From Silene conica (lineage: Eukaryota; Streptophyta; Magnoliopsida; Caryophyllales; Caryophyllaceae), in the NCBI GenBank assembly GCA_029255685.2, contig CM055318.2, forward strand, positions 15,257,001-15,321,000: DNA of 64,000 nucleotides, given 5' to 3'. The notes beneath the pieces were generated by a model. That model was not told the origin of the DNA. It made no database searches and saw only the letters and a program-made list of their open reading frames with translations. Position 1 is the first letter of the stretch. The number at the start of each line of letters is the position of its first letter. The translations under genes were made by a program, and so were the position numbers. Of the stretch, positions 23,803-35,007 are shown piece by piece.

Positions 23803-26319
23803 TCAATCAAACAAATGTGGGTAACGTTCCCTCATAGATGCCTCAGGCTCCCACGTAGCCTCCTCCTGATTATGATTTGTCCATAAGACTTTCACCAAGG
23901 ATGTTTCCCCATTACGAGTCTTCCGCACCTTCCTGTCTAAGATCTCTTTCGGAGTCTCAATATATGCCAACTGCTCATCTACTTCAATCACCTCGTGCTG
24001 AAGCACATGCGATGGATCACTCACATATTTCCTCAACTGAGACACATGGAACACATTATGGACCTTGGATAGGGCTGGAGGTAAAGCTAAGCGATATGCC
24101 ACCTCTCCAACTCTGTCCAAAATCTCAAATGGTCCAATAAATTTCTGACTCAGTTTGCCACGCTTGCCGAATCTCATCACACCCTTCATCGGAGAGACTT
24201 TCAGTAGTACTTTCTCTCCGGCCTCAAATGAAATATCGCTCCTTTTCAGATCGGCATAACTCTTCTGTCTATCCTGAGCGGCCCTCATCCTCTGTCGAAT
24301 AATCTGGACCTGCTCCACCATCTCTTGGATCATATCCGGCCCTAATGTCACAACATCAGCTCGATCATCCCAACACACAGGGCTCCGACACTTCCTCCCG
24401 TATAGTGCCTCGAAAGGGGCCATGCCTATGCTTGCATGGTAGCTGTTATTATAAGAAAACTCGATCAACCCTAAACGATCCTCCCAAGATCCTCCGAACT
24501 CAAGTACACAAGCGCTCAACATATCCTCAAGAGTCTGAATCGTCCGCTCAGTCTGACCATCAGTAGCCGGATGAAAAGCTGTACTCATCTTCAATTGGGT
24601 GCCCAACGCTGCCTGCAACTCCTGCCAAAATCTGGATATAAACCTCGAGTCTCGATCTGAAACAATATCCTTGGGTACGCCATGTAGTTTGACCACATTC
24701 TGAACATAGGACTTAGCCAACTCGGCCTTACTCCAGGTATCTTTCATTGGAATAAAGTGAGCTGACTTAGTCAAACGATCCACAATCACCCAAATCATGT
24801 TGTTGCCCCTCTGAGTCCGAGGCAACCCCACAATAAAGTCCATCGAAATATTCTCCCACTTCCACTCTGGCACATCTAGTGGTTGCACCTTCCCTTGAGG
24901 TCTCTTATGCTCCCCTTTCACGCATTGACACGTCAAACACCTCGAGACAAACTCTGCGACCTCCTTCTTCATATTCGGCCACCAAAACGTCTTCTTAAGG
25001 TCCTTATACAGCTTATCACCCCCTGGGTGAACAGAATAAGGAGTAGCATGAGCTTCAGTCAGGATCTTCTTCTTTAGCTCCTCCACATTCGGCACACACC
25101 ATCGCCCACTGAACCTCAAACTACCGTCAGTATGAATACTGAACTTGAATGTCTCTTCACCAACCCCATTCTCCACCGTTAAACGCCACTTCTGGATTCT
25201 TTCATCGTTCTTCTGTAACTCCCGAATTTCCCCATACAGCTCAGGCTCCACTGTCAAATCACCAAGAGCATCCCCTTTCCGGATCATGAAAATTCTCATC
25301 TCCCTTAACTCATCATGCAATCTCACTCTCGATCTGGCACAACTCAAAGCATGTACTGACTTCCTACTTAGAGCGTCAGCTACCACATTCGCCTTGCCCT
25401 CGTGGTAGACAATCTGCATATCATAGTCTCCGATCAACTCTATCCACCTCCTCTGCCTCATGTTCAACTCTCTCTGGGTGTAGATATATTTCAGGCTCTT
25501 ATGATCAGAAAACACCTTAAAAGTAGCTCCATAAAGGTAATGACGCCACAATTTCAGTGCAAAGACCACAGCGCCCAATTCCAAATCATGCGTCGGATAA
25601 TTTTCTTCATAGGTCTTCAACTGGCGAGACGCATATGCTATTACTCTCCCATTCTGCATTAACACACAACCCAACCCATGCTTCGAAGCGTCAGTATATA
25701 CTTCGAAATTATCACTCCCAACTGGCAAGGCCAGGATAGGAGCTGTTGTCAGGCGTTCCTTAAGAGTCAGGAATGCCTTCTCACAACCCTCATCCCAGAC
25801 AAAACGGTTCTCCTTCCTCATTAACGACGTCAACGGCTTTGCTATCTTCGAAAAATCTTTGACGAATCTCCGGTAATAACCTGCTAACCCCAGAAAACTT
25901 CGGATCTCACTCACATTCTTCGGACTTTGCCACTTAGTCACAGCTTCAATTTTACTAGGGTCAACAGATACCCCCTCTTTGGAAATGACATGCCCCAGAA
26001 ACGCCACTTTCTCCAACCAGAACTCGCATTTACTTAACTTAGCATTGAGCTTATGCTCCTCTAAAGCCTGAAGTACCTTCCTCAAATGATCCTCGTGCTC
26101 TTCTGCATTCTTAGAATATACCAGGATATCATCTATGAATACCACCACGAACTTGTCTAGATACGGGCTGAAGACTCGATTCATCAAGTCCATGAACACA
26201 GCTGGAGCATTAGTCAATCCAAAGGGCATAACCACAAATTCATAGTGGCCATACCTCGTTCGGAAAGCGGTCTTCGGAATATCTTCATCCTTTATCCTCA
26301 ATTGATGATATCCGGATCT
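23803..26319 (-). pseudogene. Ty3/gypsy pol, RT end-RNase H-integrase-chromodomain part
   Basis: An open frame of 832 codons from Met (26301) carries, in order, the RT active site FIDD (about 55-58), RNase H (TDAS at about 203-206), the integrase zinc region (HPGGDKLY... CLTC, about 420-455), the integrase core (MDFIVGLP about 486, SDRDSRF about 549, DGQTER about 581), a GPF/Y module (about 705-750) and a C-terminal chromodomain-like segment ending [11 protein letters not shown]. This order, with integrase after RNase H and a chromodomain, is the Ty3/gypsy chromovirus plan, closest to Tekay/Del. It continues the gag-pol frame upstream and is separated from it only by one TAG codon at 26322-26320. 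The Met at 26301 is internal to RT, not a natural start. The reading frame is otherwise intact. Confidence 0.93.
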
Positions 26320-28401
26320 CTAATCAATCTTGGAGAAAACCCCGGCTCCACTTAACTGATCGAACAAGTCGTCAATTCTCGGCAAAGGGTAACGGTTCTT
26401 GATAGTCACATTGTTCAGCTCCCGGTAGTCAACACACAACCTCAAACTCCCATCCTTCTTCTTCACAAACAGAACAGGTGCACCCCAGGGCGACACACTG
26501 GGTCGAATGAACCCTTTTTCAGCTAGTTCATCCAACTGCTTCTTTAATTCCTCCATCTTTTTAGGTCCCATACGGTATGGTGATTTAGATATCGGTCCCG
26601 CTCCTGGTTTGAGGTCAATGGAAAATTCCACTTCCCTCCTCGGCGGTAACCCTGGCACGTCGTCTCGAAAAACTTCCTCAAACTCCCGTACCACAGGTAT
26701 CTCACTAGTCTTGGGGGTCTCAGCCTCACAATCCCACATTTGGCACAAAATTAGGCTTTCTCCCTTCCGCAAACTAGACTTCAGGGTATTGACAGATATA
26801 AATTTGATCTTTGGTTTGACTCTATACCCCTTGTAGGATACCCTCACTCCCTTGGGTCCCTTCAAGGAAATTTTCTTTTGATGACAGTCGATAAAAGCCC
26901 TATACTTCCCCAACCAATCCATCCCTAGGATCACCTCAAAACCCCCCAGTGGAAATTCTACGAGCTCACAATAGAAAATTGCTTCCGCGATTTTGATGGG
27001 TACACTTCCATAGACTCTATTACAAGCTATTGACTCTCCTGAAGGTATAGTCACTGAGTCTGCGATCCAGTCGAACCTCTCAAGCCCCAAAACTCTAACA
27101 TGATCTCTAGACACAAAAGAATGGGTGGCACCGGAATCGAAAAGTACGAAAGTAGGTGTAGAGTTCACAAGAAAAGTACCGGTTACCACATGCGCATCCT
27201 CCTGAGCTGCCTGCTTTCCCATGGCAAAGAGCTTGCCACTGGACTTGACCCCACTCTGACTGGCACTAGATGTCCCAGCCTGCTGGCTTCCCTCCGCTCC
27301 TGTCTTCTGGTTACCTCCATTCCCATAGCTTTGGTTCTGGTGCGAGCGGTTCTGATAACTGTTGAAGTTCCTCTGGAAATTGCTGCTTCCTCCAGACTTC
27401 GCACCCCCACCATAGTTTGTCGTGGGTGTGCGATAGCTGCTGCCACCATAGGACTGAGTGCGGGATCCCTGATATCCGGATGTAGGCGTGCGATAACCCC
27501 CGGACTGATTCCCTCCAGAAGAGCGACATACTGCCTGCTTGTGCCCAATTTTCCCGCAGCCGAAACCGACCACTCCCACTGAACCACTACCAGAACCTCC
27601 ACTCCTGAAGTTGCCCCCACTCTGGTTCCTCCCACCACCGGAGGCACTACTCCCGAAGTACCCACTGAACTTGTTAGAGCTCTGCTTTTTCGATCTTGAA
27701 CCCTCAGCTACTGATTCAGCCTTCCTCTTTTCAGACTTGGACTTTTTGTCCTCCTTGATCATCTCTGAAAGCCTCTCCGCCGCTCCAGCCCTTAAGTAGA
27801 TGTCACGGACTGTGGTGGGCGGAGCTGCAATCAGTCTCTTCTTGATGGCGATTGATAACCCCCTCTCAAATTTCATTGCTAGCATGGCATCGTCGAACCC
27901 CATGTCTCCCACATAGTGCACCAACTGGATGAATTTCCTGTAGTAAGCCTCTACAGTCATGTCCTCCGACATCTTGAATGAGTCGAACTCCTCCCTCAGC
28001 TTGCTCTTTTGGAATTCTGGTAGAAACACCTCGTTCAAGACCCTCTTGAATGCGTCCCAAGGAACAAATGCGGTTCCATCCTCTGTAGCTGCTTCCCGGA
28101 TCTCTCCCTTGTTCCCGGTCCACCAGTCTCCAGCCAGTCCCCTCAGATAGTGGGCTGCCTGGTCAACCCTTAGTTCCTCGGGACAATCCACCAGTTCGAA
28201 TAAGTTACTGAATTCTCTGCACCAGGCCCCCAGCAAATGAGGCTCCCCCTCCCCGGTGAATTGGGTAGGGTGATGCCTTGCGATGATTGTGCTCATCTTA
28301 GCGGAGTCCATACGTTTGGCTTTCAGAGCCGCATTCTAAGCTAGTAATCGGTCTAACTCCTCTTGTGTGATGTTAACAGCATTATCTCTTCGCGGAGGCA
28401 T
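26320..28401 (-). pseudogene. Ty3/gypsy gag-protease-RT start, two in-frame stops
   Basis: The likely natural start is ATG at 28401 (MPPRRDNAV). An in-frame TAG at 28338-28336 follows 21 codons later, and the frame then stays open from 28311 to the RT stop at 26320. Counting from Met 28311: capsid-like gag (about 10-180), a basic stretch (KKSKSEKRK, about 190-205), a Gly/Ser/Gln-rich region with one zinc knuckle near 250-264, protease motif FDSGATHSF (about 390-400), and the first RT motifs ([28 protein letters not shown]). The knuckle reads [14 protein letters not shown], so the first Cys of CX2CX4HX4C is Gly, which should impair zinc binding. Gag packages RNA and protease processes the polyprotein. 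This copy is probably unable to make its own full proteins. Confidence 0.92.
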
Positions 28402-28801
28402 ACTATAACATGAAAAAGGAAATGAGTCCCGGCGTATATGGGTACCCATTTGGATTAGGGCTATGTTCCCTAAGCATTAAAGTTCATAGACACAGATCAT
28501 GTAAAATAATTTTCTTCTATAACATGGCTCAGGGATCACATAACCGCATATCACTAGACATGATGAAAGAAGGATTTCTAACATGTTTTAAATCACTTAA
28601 CATATCACATCAATATACATTTTTTTTTTTTTTCCAACAATTAAAAATTCATTCATGCTCATGCCCCTTCCGGCTTTTCCAAAAGTCACTTATACTTAGA
28701 ATTCTCATAACATACTTATCGCAATATGCTATCACTTTCGCCACCTCCTATTCTACCCTTTTCTCTGGTATATGCACTTTGGGTTCCCGGGTAAAACTGA
28801 T
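28402..28801 (-). other. Gypsy 5' leader remnant, 5' LTR missing
   Basis: About 400 bp upstream of gag should lead to a primer-binding site and 5' LTR on the minus strand. Neither a TGGTATC-type site nor any copy of the 2.2-kb LTR is seen. A SINE copy begins at 28802. The element is therefore truncated here, or rearranged. Confidence 0.55.
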
Positions 28802-29042
28802 AGGGTGACACCGAAGATGTCTTAGTCTAGTGGTTATTGTTGACAATAGGTCTCAGGATCGAATTCCCCTCCCTATTGTGTGCGACTAAGTGCGGAGCAG
28901 AGTAGGGGTAGACGGGTAGTGGATGAGTGGGTAGTTTTTGTTTTACGTATTTATTGTGTACATAATCTGTATTTTATACGGTCGATCGATATGAGCGCGA
29001 CACGTCACCTTTTTACTCTAAAATATACGGTCGATCGATATG
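28802..29042 (+). mobile_element. tRNA-derived SINE, second near-identical copy
   Basis: Matches the 16.6-kb SINE from AGGGTGACACCGAAG to TTTTTACTCTAAAATA with few differences. The A box TAGTCTAGTGG (28823-28833) is intact, and the B box (28857-28865) has one changed base. The 3' side carries a partial repeat of TACGGTCGATCGATATGA. It marks the right border of the truncated gypsy element. Confidence 0.75.
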
Positions 29043-29419
29043 ACGCAAAAACCTATTTTATCTTGATCTTCCTGAAGATTTTCATAATAAATTATTGTCT
29101 TAACTTCACTTGAACTTCTCTTGGCCGATACAAATCGATCCTTGAGCATTTGATTTTGATGCTTAGCGAAGTCTTGTAACCACACGATCTCTTCTTCCTT
29201 TAATAACCATATTTGCTATATAGACTAGATAAACGATTAAAAGCAAGAGATATAAACAATCATAATTACTAAACTTGTCATTATTAAAACAACATAATAT
29301 GAGGAAATAGTACCCAACACCAACTTATGCAAAGTTCATGAAAGACATGTTCACAAGGAAATACTCCTTCACTGAATTTGTAACAATAACTTTTATTGGT
29401 GAATCAGTCGTGCCTTGCC
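29043..29419. other. Unassigned TE-like interval
   Basis: AT-rich DNA between the SINE and a gypsy protease relic. No readable coding motif was found. It is probably the decayed gag side of the same relic. Confidence 0.3.
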
Positions 29420-29640
29420 AAATCAATTACCTCCTAAGCTACAGGATCCAGAGAGTTTTTCTATCTTTTGTCAAATTGGTCGTTTGTCAATAGATAAGCT
29501 CTTTGTGATTTAGGCGCAAGTGTTAGTGTTATTCCCTTTTCCATGTGCAAAAAGTTAAATACATGTCAACTTCATGTTACAAATATGACGCTACAAATGG
29601 CCAATCGTTCTGTTAAGCACCCCCTAGGTGTCCGATGGTG
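29420..29640 (+). pseudogene. Athila/Tat-like gypsy protease relic
   Basis: Plus-strand frames give LPNQLPPKLQDPESFSI, CQIGRLSIDKLF, a damaged Leu-Gly-Ala-Ser protease region and a TLQMAN-like segment, the usual order around the aspartic protease of Athila/Tat Ty3/gypsy elements. Stops and frameshifts interrupt it. The next 29641-29950 contains GGGTGTCGAACCATAAGGAT, reminiscent of LTR/UTR sequence of large gypsy elements, and nothing else clear. Confidence 0.6.
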
Positions 29641-29954
29641 AGATTTACCGTCAATTCTCAATCAAAACAATTTATAAAAACCCAAATTAAGTAGTATAAT
29701 TAGGGTGTCGAACCATAAGGATGGAGTGCGTGTATACCTAATTTGTTCAAGTCTAAGTATTGTTGAGTAAAAAAGTTGATGATTAAATTAAACTAATAAA
29801 GAGATCAAAACAATGAAAACAAAGAGGTATTTATTAGTGGCAGTATTTATTTAGACTTACATTATCCTTATAGTCCTAAATTAAATTAAAGCTAGTTGGT
29901 TATGGAGATGAAGGTTATCTATGTGACCCTCATAAGAGAAGATCACAAACTGAG

Positions 29955-30381
29955 TATTTGTTCACTTATGAAGATACAACTATATCTTGGCGGTCAGTGA
30001 AGTAAACAGTAGCTGCCACGTCTAGAAATAATCCCGAGTTCTTGGCAATACATGAAGCAAGTCGCGAATGTCTTTGGCTAAGGTCTCTGATACATCATAT
30101 TCAGGATTCATGTGGACTTCATTCAATTAAGGACTCATAATTTAAGGATAATGCTGTCTGCATTGCACAATTTAAGGAAGACTTATTAAGGGAGATCAAA
30201 CGAAGCACATCAGTCCGAAATTCTTCTTCAAACATGATATGCAGAAACAAGGTGAAATTGACATTCAACAATAACTACGCTCGGTCGAAATTCTAGCAGA
30301 TCTCTTCATCAAAGCATTACTTACTCCAACATTCAAGAATTTGGTCTTTAAGATTGGAATGCGTCGATTAAAAGACCTATA
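29955..30381 (+). pseudogene. Copia RNase H relic, split by a CACTA element
   Basis: Plus-strand translation gives HEASRECLWLRSLIHHI, DNAVCIAQFKEDLL and, after a frame change, ADLFIKALLTPTF and GMRRLKDL. These are the closing RNase H and C-terminal motifs of a Ty1/copia polyprotein. Stops and frameshifts show decay. The frame is cut at 30381 by the CACTA element. Its 3' continuation at 31378-31588 contains CTCTTTTTCCCTTG and GTTTTGTCCCACGAGATTTT, typical of the copia 3' region, and ends at AAGAGGAG (31581-31588), a likely polypurine tract before an LTR starting TGTTGT at 31589. Confidence 0.7.
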
Positions 30382-31377
30382 CACTACTACAAAAAAGGCC
30401 AAAGAAACCTGTTGAAAAACGCCTTAGACACCTGTTTATAACAGGTGTCTAGATCATAGGTGTCTTTGGTTAAGAAACCTGTTGGAGGAACTGGTATCTT
30501 AGCTAACAATTAAAGAGACTTATTTTTATTAATAACTGGTGTCTTTGACTTATACCTGTTATCAATTATGTCTGGTGTCTTATGTCCGGTGTCTTTAGCA
30601 TATATCTATGACACCACCCTCATCTACACCCGGTGTCTTTGGTATGGTTCATTTTTTTAAAAAAATAATACATGCAATGGGATTCGAACCCACGACCACA
30701 CGACCACAAGGAGGATATTGAATGGCTTTACCATTGAGTCACAAGATATTTACTGTAGATTTATTGGGATAACATTTAGTTATCTACTATTTATCAATAT
30801 TTGGGGTCGCAAAAAATCGTCTTTTAAACCAATTTTTTTTAAATTTGGGGTAGCGGCTGCTACCCCTTGCTCTAAGGTGGGTTCGCCCCTGTCTATGACA
30901 CCACTCTCATTTACACCCGGTGTCTTTGATATATTTAAGTAGATATTGATAATTATTATTTAAAGAATGTGTTAGGCGGTGGATTATGGTAAGTTAAGAG
31001 ATAGAGGTATGCATGTATTGCTCGGTGAATCTAGTAGAATTACTTAAACAATATATTATTTAAGAATAATTTATTATTATTATTTATTAAATAAATTGAA
31101 AATTAATATATAGGAAACCGGATTCTGGAGGACAGGTTTCTTAGTTATTAAATAAATTGAAAATTAATATATAGGAAACCGGATTTTGGAGGACAGGTTT
31201 CTTAGTTATTAATAAATTGAAAATTAAAATATAGGAAACCGGATTCTGAAGGACAGGTTTCTTATTTAAACATTGCAAACTTGTTATATTAAATCACCGG
31301 TGTCTAACGTTAAGAAATCTGTTAGAGAAAAAACAGGTGTCTTATAATTGATGTCTTAGGCCTTTTTTGTAGTAGTG
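30382..31377. mobile_element. Non-autonomous CACTA (EnSpm) element
   Basis: A 996-bp element starts CACTACTACAAAAAAGGCC and ends with the exact complement. It is flanked by ATA on both sides (30379-30381, 31378-31380), the 3-bp target duplication of CACTA elements. Many direct and inverted copies of AGGTGTCTT/AAACCTGTT lie below both ends, the usual subterminal transposase-binding pattern. A 60-bp unit with AGGAAACCGGATTCTGGAGG repeats three times at about 31090-31265. No transposase frame. Confidence 0.92.
30681..30741 (-). other. tRNA-like A/B box pair inside the CACTA element
   Basis: On the minus strand a near-consensus A box TGACTCAATGG (30741-30731) precedes a perfect B box GTTCGAATC (30689-30681) at tRNA-like spacing. 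No cloverleaf with a paired acceptor stem could be drawn, so it is probably a decayed tRNA or SINE head rather than a working tRNA gene. A 38-bp direct repeat (about 30605 and 30892, TCTATGACACCAC...) brackets the segment. Confidence 0.4.
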
Positions 31378-31651
31378 ATAAGCTACGATCCTTGCCGTTA
31401 TCCGTAAAGGGGGACATCATTATTATATATACCAAACTGTGCTCTTTTTCCCTTGTAAATGTTTTGTCCCACGAGATTTTCCTTGTCAAGGTTTTAACAA
31501 GACAACATAAAATATGTCCAACAATACTTTGAATTCCTAGTCTTTTAGTATTTGAATGAATGCTTGATATAGTGGTTAACAAGAGGAGTGTTGTAAATGT
31601 AGTAAGAATAAGAAATATATTAGCGCAAATATTTCGTACTTCTTATAAGTT

Positions 31652-33019
31652 TTTTTTTTGTTTTTTTTTTTTGTTTTTTTTGGAACACGAAATGTAAAGA
31701 CTTATAAGCACATCATCCTTTTAGCCTGATCATGTGCCAGCCTGTTAAGCGATCTAGGGATAAAACTAATACTTAAACAATGGAACGAAGAAAATAACAA
31801 CTGAAACTCTTCCACGATATCCTCAATCTCGTAACTCTGCTGTTCCAACCCCACAATCTGCAAAATCCCATTCAGACAGTCCGAAAGAATCTCCGCATGT
31901 CTCTCATTGTTATCAAAAACCCATCGAAGTGCGTACTTAATTCCAATCACCTCGGCCTGAAGTGGAGTTGACGCATAAACCTTGCTACCCCCACGATAGC
32001 AGACTTTTCCAGATTCATCAAAAACAACCTAACCTAAACCTGCCTCCATTCCCCCTTCCAACTAGCATCCACCTTGATTCTCTTGCAAAGACACGTCTTC
32101 TTATTCCCAACCAGCAGTAAGGGTCTTGAATCCTTTAGCTTCATCCTAGTATCCTCATATTCCTTTTTCAGCTGCTCACCTGCCCTATCACCCCCTTTAT
32201 CCCCCATCTCCTTTGCTTCATTAGCTTTAATCGCCATACCAACCAAGGATTGATAAAGCTTATAAAAACCATCCACCTGAATCCTCTTCTTTTGAAAAAT
32301 AACCCTATTCCGCATTAACCATATACACCAAATCATTGCCACAAAATGAATAATACGACTACCAGACTCTTGCAAGCCCGATAATAATGAATCCATCCCA
32401 CCAGCCAATCTCTCATAATCCCATACTAAGATTGTTCATCTGCCCTGATCTAATGCCCAAGGTCGAAGACCCCCATATCCTCTGCACAAACGAACAATCC
32501 CTAAACAAGTGCTCCAACGTTTCTGTGTTATTATCCATCCAGTCTCTACATAAATGACATCCCCACCCTTATGTCAGACCAATCCCACGTCTTTTAAACT
32601 CCTCCCCCCTCGGCAAGGTGTTAGTAATAATCTTCCAAATTAAAACCTTCCACGCTTGTGGCACCTGAAGCTTCCAGAGTTTCATCCTACAGAATCTTCT
32701 ACCCACCATAGTAATTCTACCACCATCAGCATTCGACATTTTAGAGGAGAAGAAATCCTGAAATAAAATCTCATATCCACTCTTAACTGTATACCCACCA
32801 CACGTCGTGTACGGCCAAATAATCCTGTCCATAACTCTATCTCTATGCAAGGGAATAGTCAGAATTCTATGAACAGAATCCTCATCAAACAAAAACTCCA
32901 ACTTATCCCTATCCCAGTTAAAAGACTCAGATATCAACTCCCCAATCGACACATGTTTCAAATGATCATAATCCCCCCTAATAAATGCTTCATTAGGCTC
33001 TGGCACCATCGGGTAGATT
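31652..33019 (-). mobile_element. 5'-truncated LINE with poly(A) tail and target duplication
   Basis: The minus strand carries the C-terminal part of an L1-type ORF2: KLWKLQVPQAWKVLIWKI and LPRGEEFKRRGI (zf-RVT), then IKVDASWK, GIKYALRWVFDNN, EILSDC and FIPRSLNRLAHDQAK (RNase H fold). Stops and frameshifts break it into three frames (33009-32569, 32408-32034, 31950-31702). The 3' end has a poly(A) tail, seen as T runs at 31649-31680. A perfect 15-bp repeat, TACTTCTTATAAGTT, flanks it (31637-31651 and 33020-33034). It landed in the putative LTR of the copia relic that begins at 31589. Confidence 0.92.
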
Positions 33020-34781
33020 TACTTCTTATAAGTTAAATGTCATTTATCCAAACTCATAAATATAGTCATATGTTCATTGCACAATCGATAAGAATGCATT
33101 TTCTTCTTCATTAATCTATAACATTAACATTAATTTAAACAACTTTTTTGTTAAAAAAGTGAAAATATTAGGTATAACATTTTTTCATTAGTTATTCGCT
33201 TTCTATTATAAAAATATTAAGGAGTTGTTTGGTTCAGTGCGTAGGAATGGAATGGAATGGAATGAGAAACCATAATGGTATGGGTTCTAATTCCATTCCA
33301 TTAAAAACTTGTTTGGTCATTTTAATAATAAACATGAAGGAATGGAGTTGGAATCTAAGGGGAGAGGTCGTATGAGATTCCAAGGGGTTGGGGTGGAGTT
33401 AGAATCTAGGGTTATTTAACGCTCTCAAAATACTCCACACTTTAATTTAACTCAGAATAAACTAAACTATTGACCCTATCCCCTTGTATCATACTCGGTT
33501 ATTTTTAACCTGTAAAATTAGGTAAACTCCTGGTCAAAACTTGAGTGAATTCCGTCACCACTAGTCCACCACATTCATCACCGTCTCGACTTCATCCTTC
33601 TCCCATTTACACCATTTTCAACCACCATTCACCATTGTGGCTACCAACATCCCGTTGCCATCTTCTGCCCGGTAAACCAACACAATTTTGCCTTCTTTTT
33701 TCGTTTAATTTTCGAGGAAAGCAATCTGACCTGAACCGGTACCATACATGAGAGCAATCTCAAAAGAACGTCATCTCTTTATAATTAACACTAAGATCCA
33801 TCATCAAACTCATTCCTCCATTTGCTCAATAAATAAACTCAAAATTCAACACAATTCGGATTTCGACAATAGCAACAATTTCAGTTTCATCTTCATCACC
33901 ACGCCTGAACCACCACACCCCTCTCTCGGATTACCGCAAGAACAACCTCTCCACCGTCCCAGACTCAAATAACCTTTGACACTCCCTCAATTGAACCACC
34001 ATAAACCCCCAACGGACATCAGTCCAGCGGCACTAAACTCTCCACAGAACCAGTCCCAATTACGATCCCAATGCAGCAACAATAATTTCAAGGCTCAACA
34101 AGTATGAACTCGAATAGCGAGACCTGAGCTTCTCCCGTCAAACACCGCCATAGATCAACACCCACCAACAATACTTGAGGTGTGTTTTTGAAACGCCAAC
34201 CCAAAATTGATTTTGGGAAATTCTCAATTAGTGTTAGTAAGTTAGTTAATGTAATGTCAATTTGGGTTTTTTAACCATCTTGTATTTTCGACATAATTTA
34301 AGGGAGTTTTTGGGCCAAATTAATGGTTTGTGCATAGGATTTGGGTTCGCGTTTGCTTATGTTCACAGTCGAATTTGTATATTATGGAGGATATTGGTGG
34401 GAATTGTGTATGAATCTAGGATAATGGATGATGAATTGGATGTATTATGTAGCGGTGGTGGAAATGATGAAGGTGTGGGGTTGTGTAGCAGTAGAAGTGA
34501 CATGGTGCGGTGTTTTTTGATTTTGATGGTGGTGTTTGTAGGGGAGTGATATTAGTAAACCGTAAAAATGGGCGTAAAGGTAAAGTAGTCTCTTTGGTTA
34601 GTTTTTTATTATTGTTGCTACTTGTTAAACAGGTAGCCGGTTAATTAAAGTAATATGAGAAGAGGGTGTTGATAGTTCAGTTTATTGTGAGTTAAATTAA
34701 AGTCAGAGTATTTTGAGAAGCTGACCAATAGTTTGGAGTATTCATATTAAATAACCCTAGAATCTATTGGGTATCTAACTC

Positions 34782-34922
34782 TATTAGGAGATATTATATT
34801 ATACGATATTATTATTATATGTTTCCGATATTTATTCTGTTTAAACCCTAGCCTTGTAACTATAAAAAGCCTTTTGGGCTCAAGCAATAAGATCATCCTT
34901 TTTCCTCATACGCTGTTTAACA
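34782..34922 (+). repeat. Copia 5' LTR
   Basis: A 141-bp LTR from TATTAGGAGATATTA to CGCTGTTTAACA. AACTC precedes it, one base different from AATTC after the 3' LTR. TGGTATCAGGGATC (from 34923) is an initiator-Met tRNA primer-binding site. The first bases are TA rather than TG in both LTRs. A TATA-like ACTATAAAAAGCC lies near 34860. Confidence 0.9.
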
Positions 34923-35007
34923 TGGTATCAGGGATCTCTCACAAAATAAACCTCCAAACCCTAACCCTACATCTACAGTAACCACGAAAATCATCAATTC
35001 CAAAACA

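Noticed and set aside
24345-27799. Many 60-160 codon frames opposite or beside the gypsy pol
   Set aside because: They are shadows of the GC-richer pol coding strand; none carries a domain.
30660-30755. Functional tRNA gene on the minus strand
   Set aside because: A and B boxes are good, but the acceptor stem does not pair and the locus is inside a CACTA element; kept only as a tRNA-like feature.
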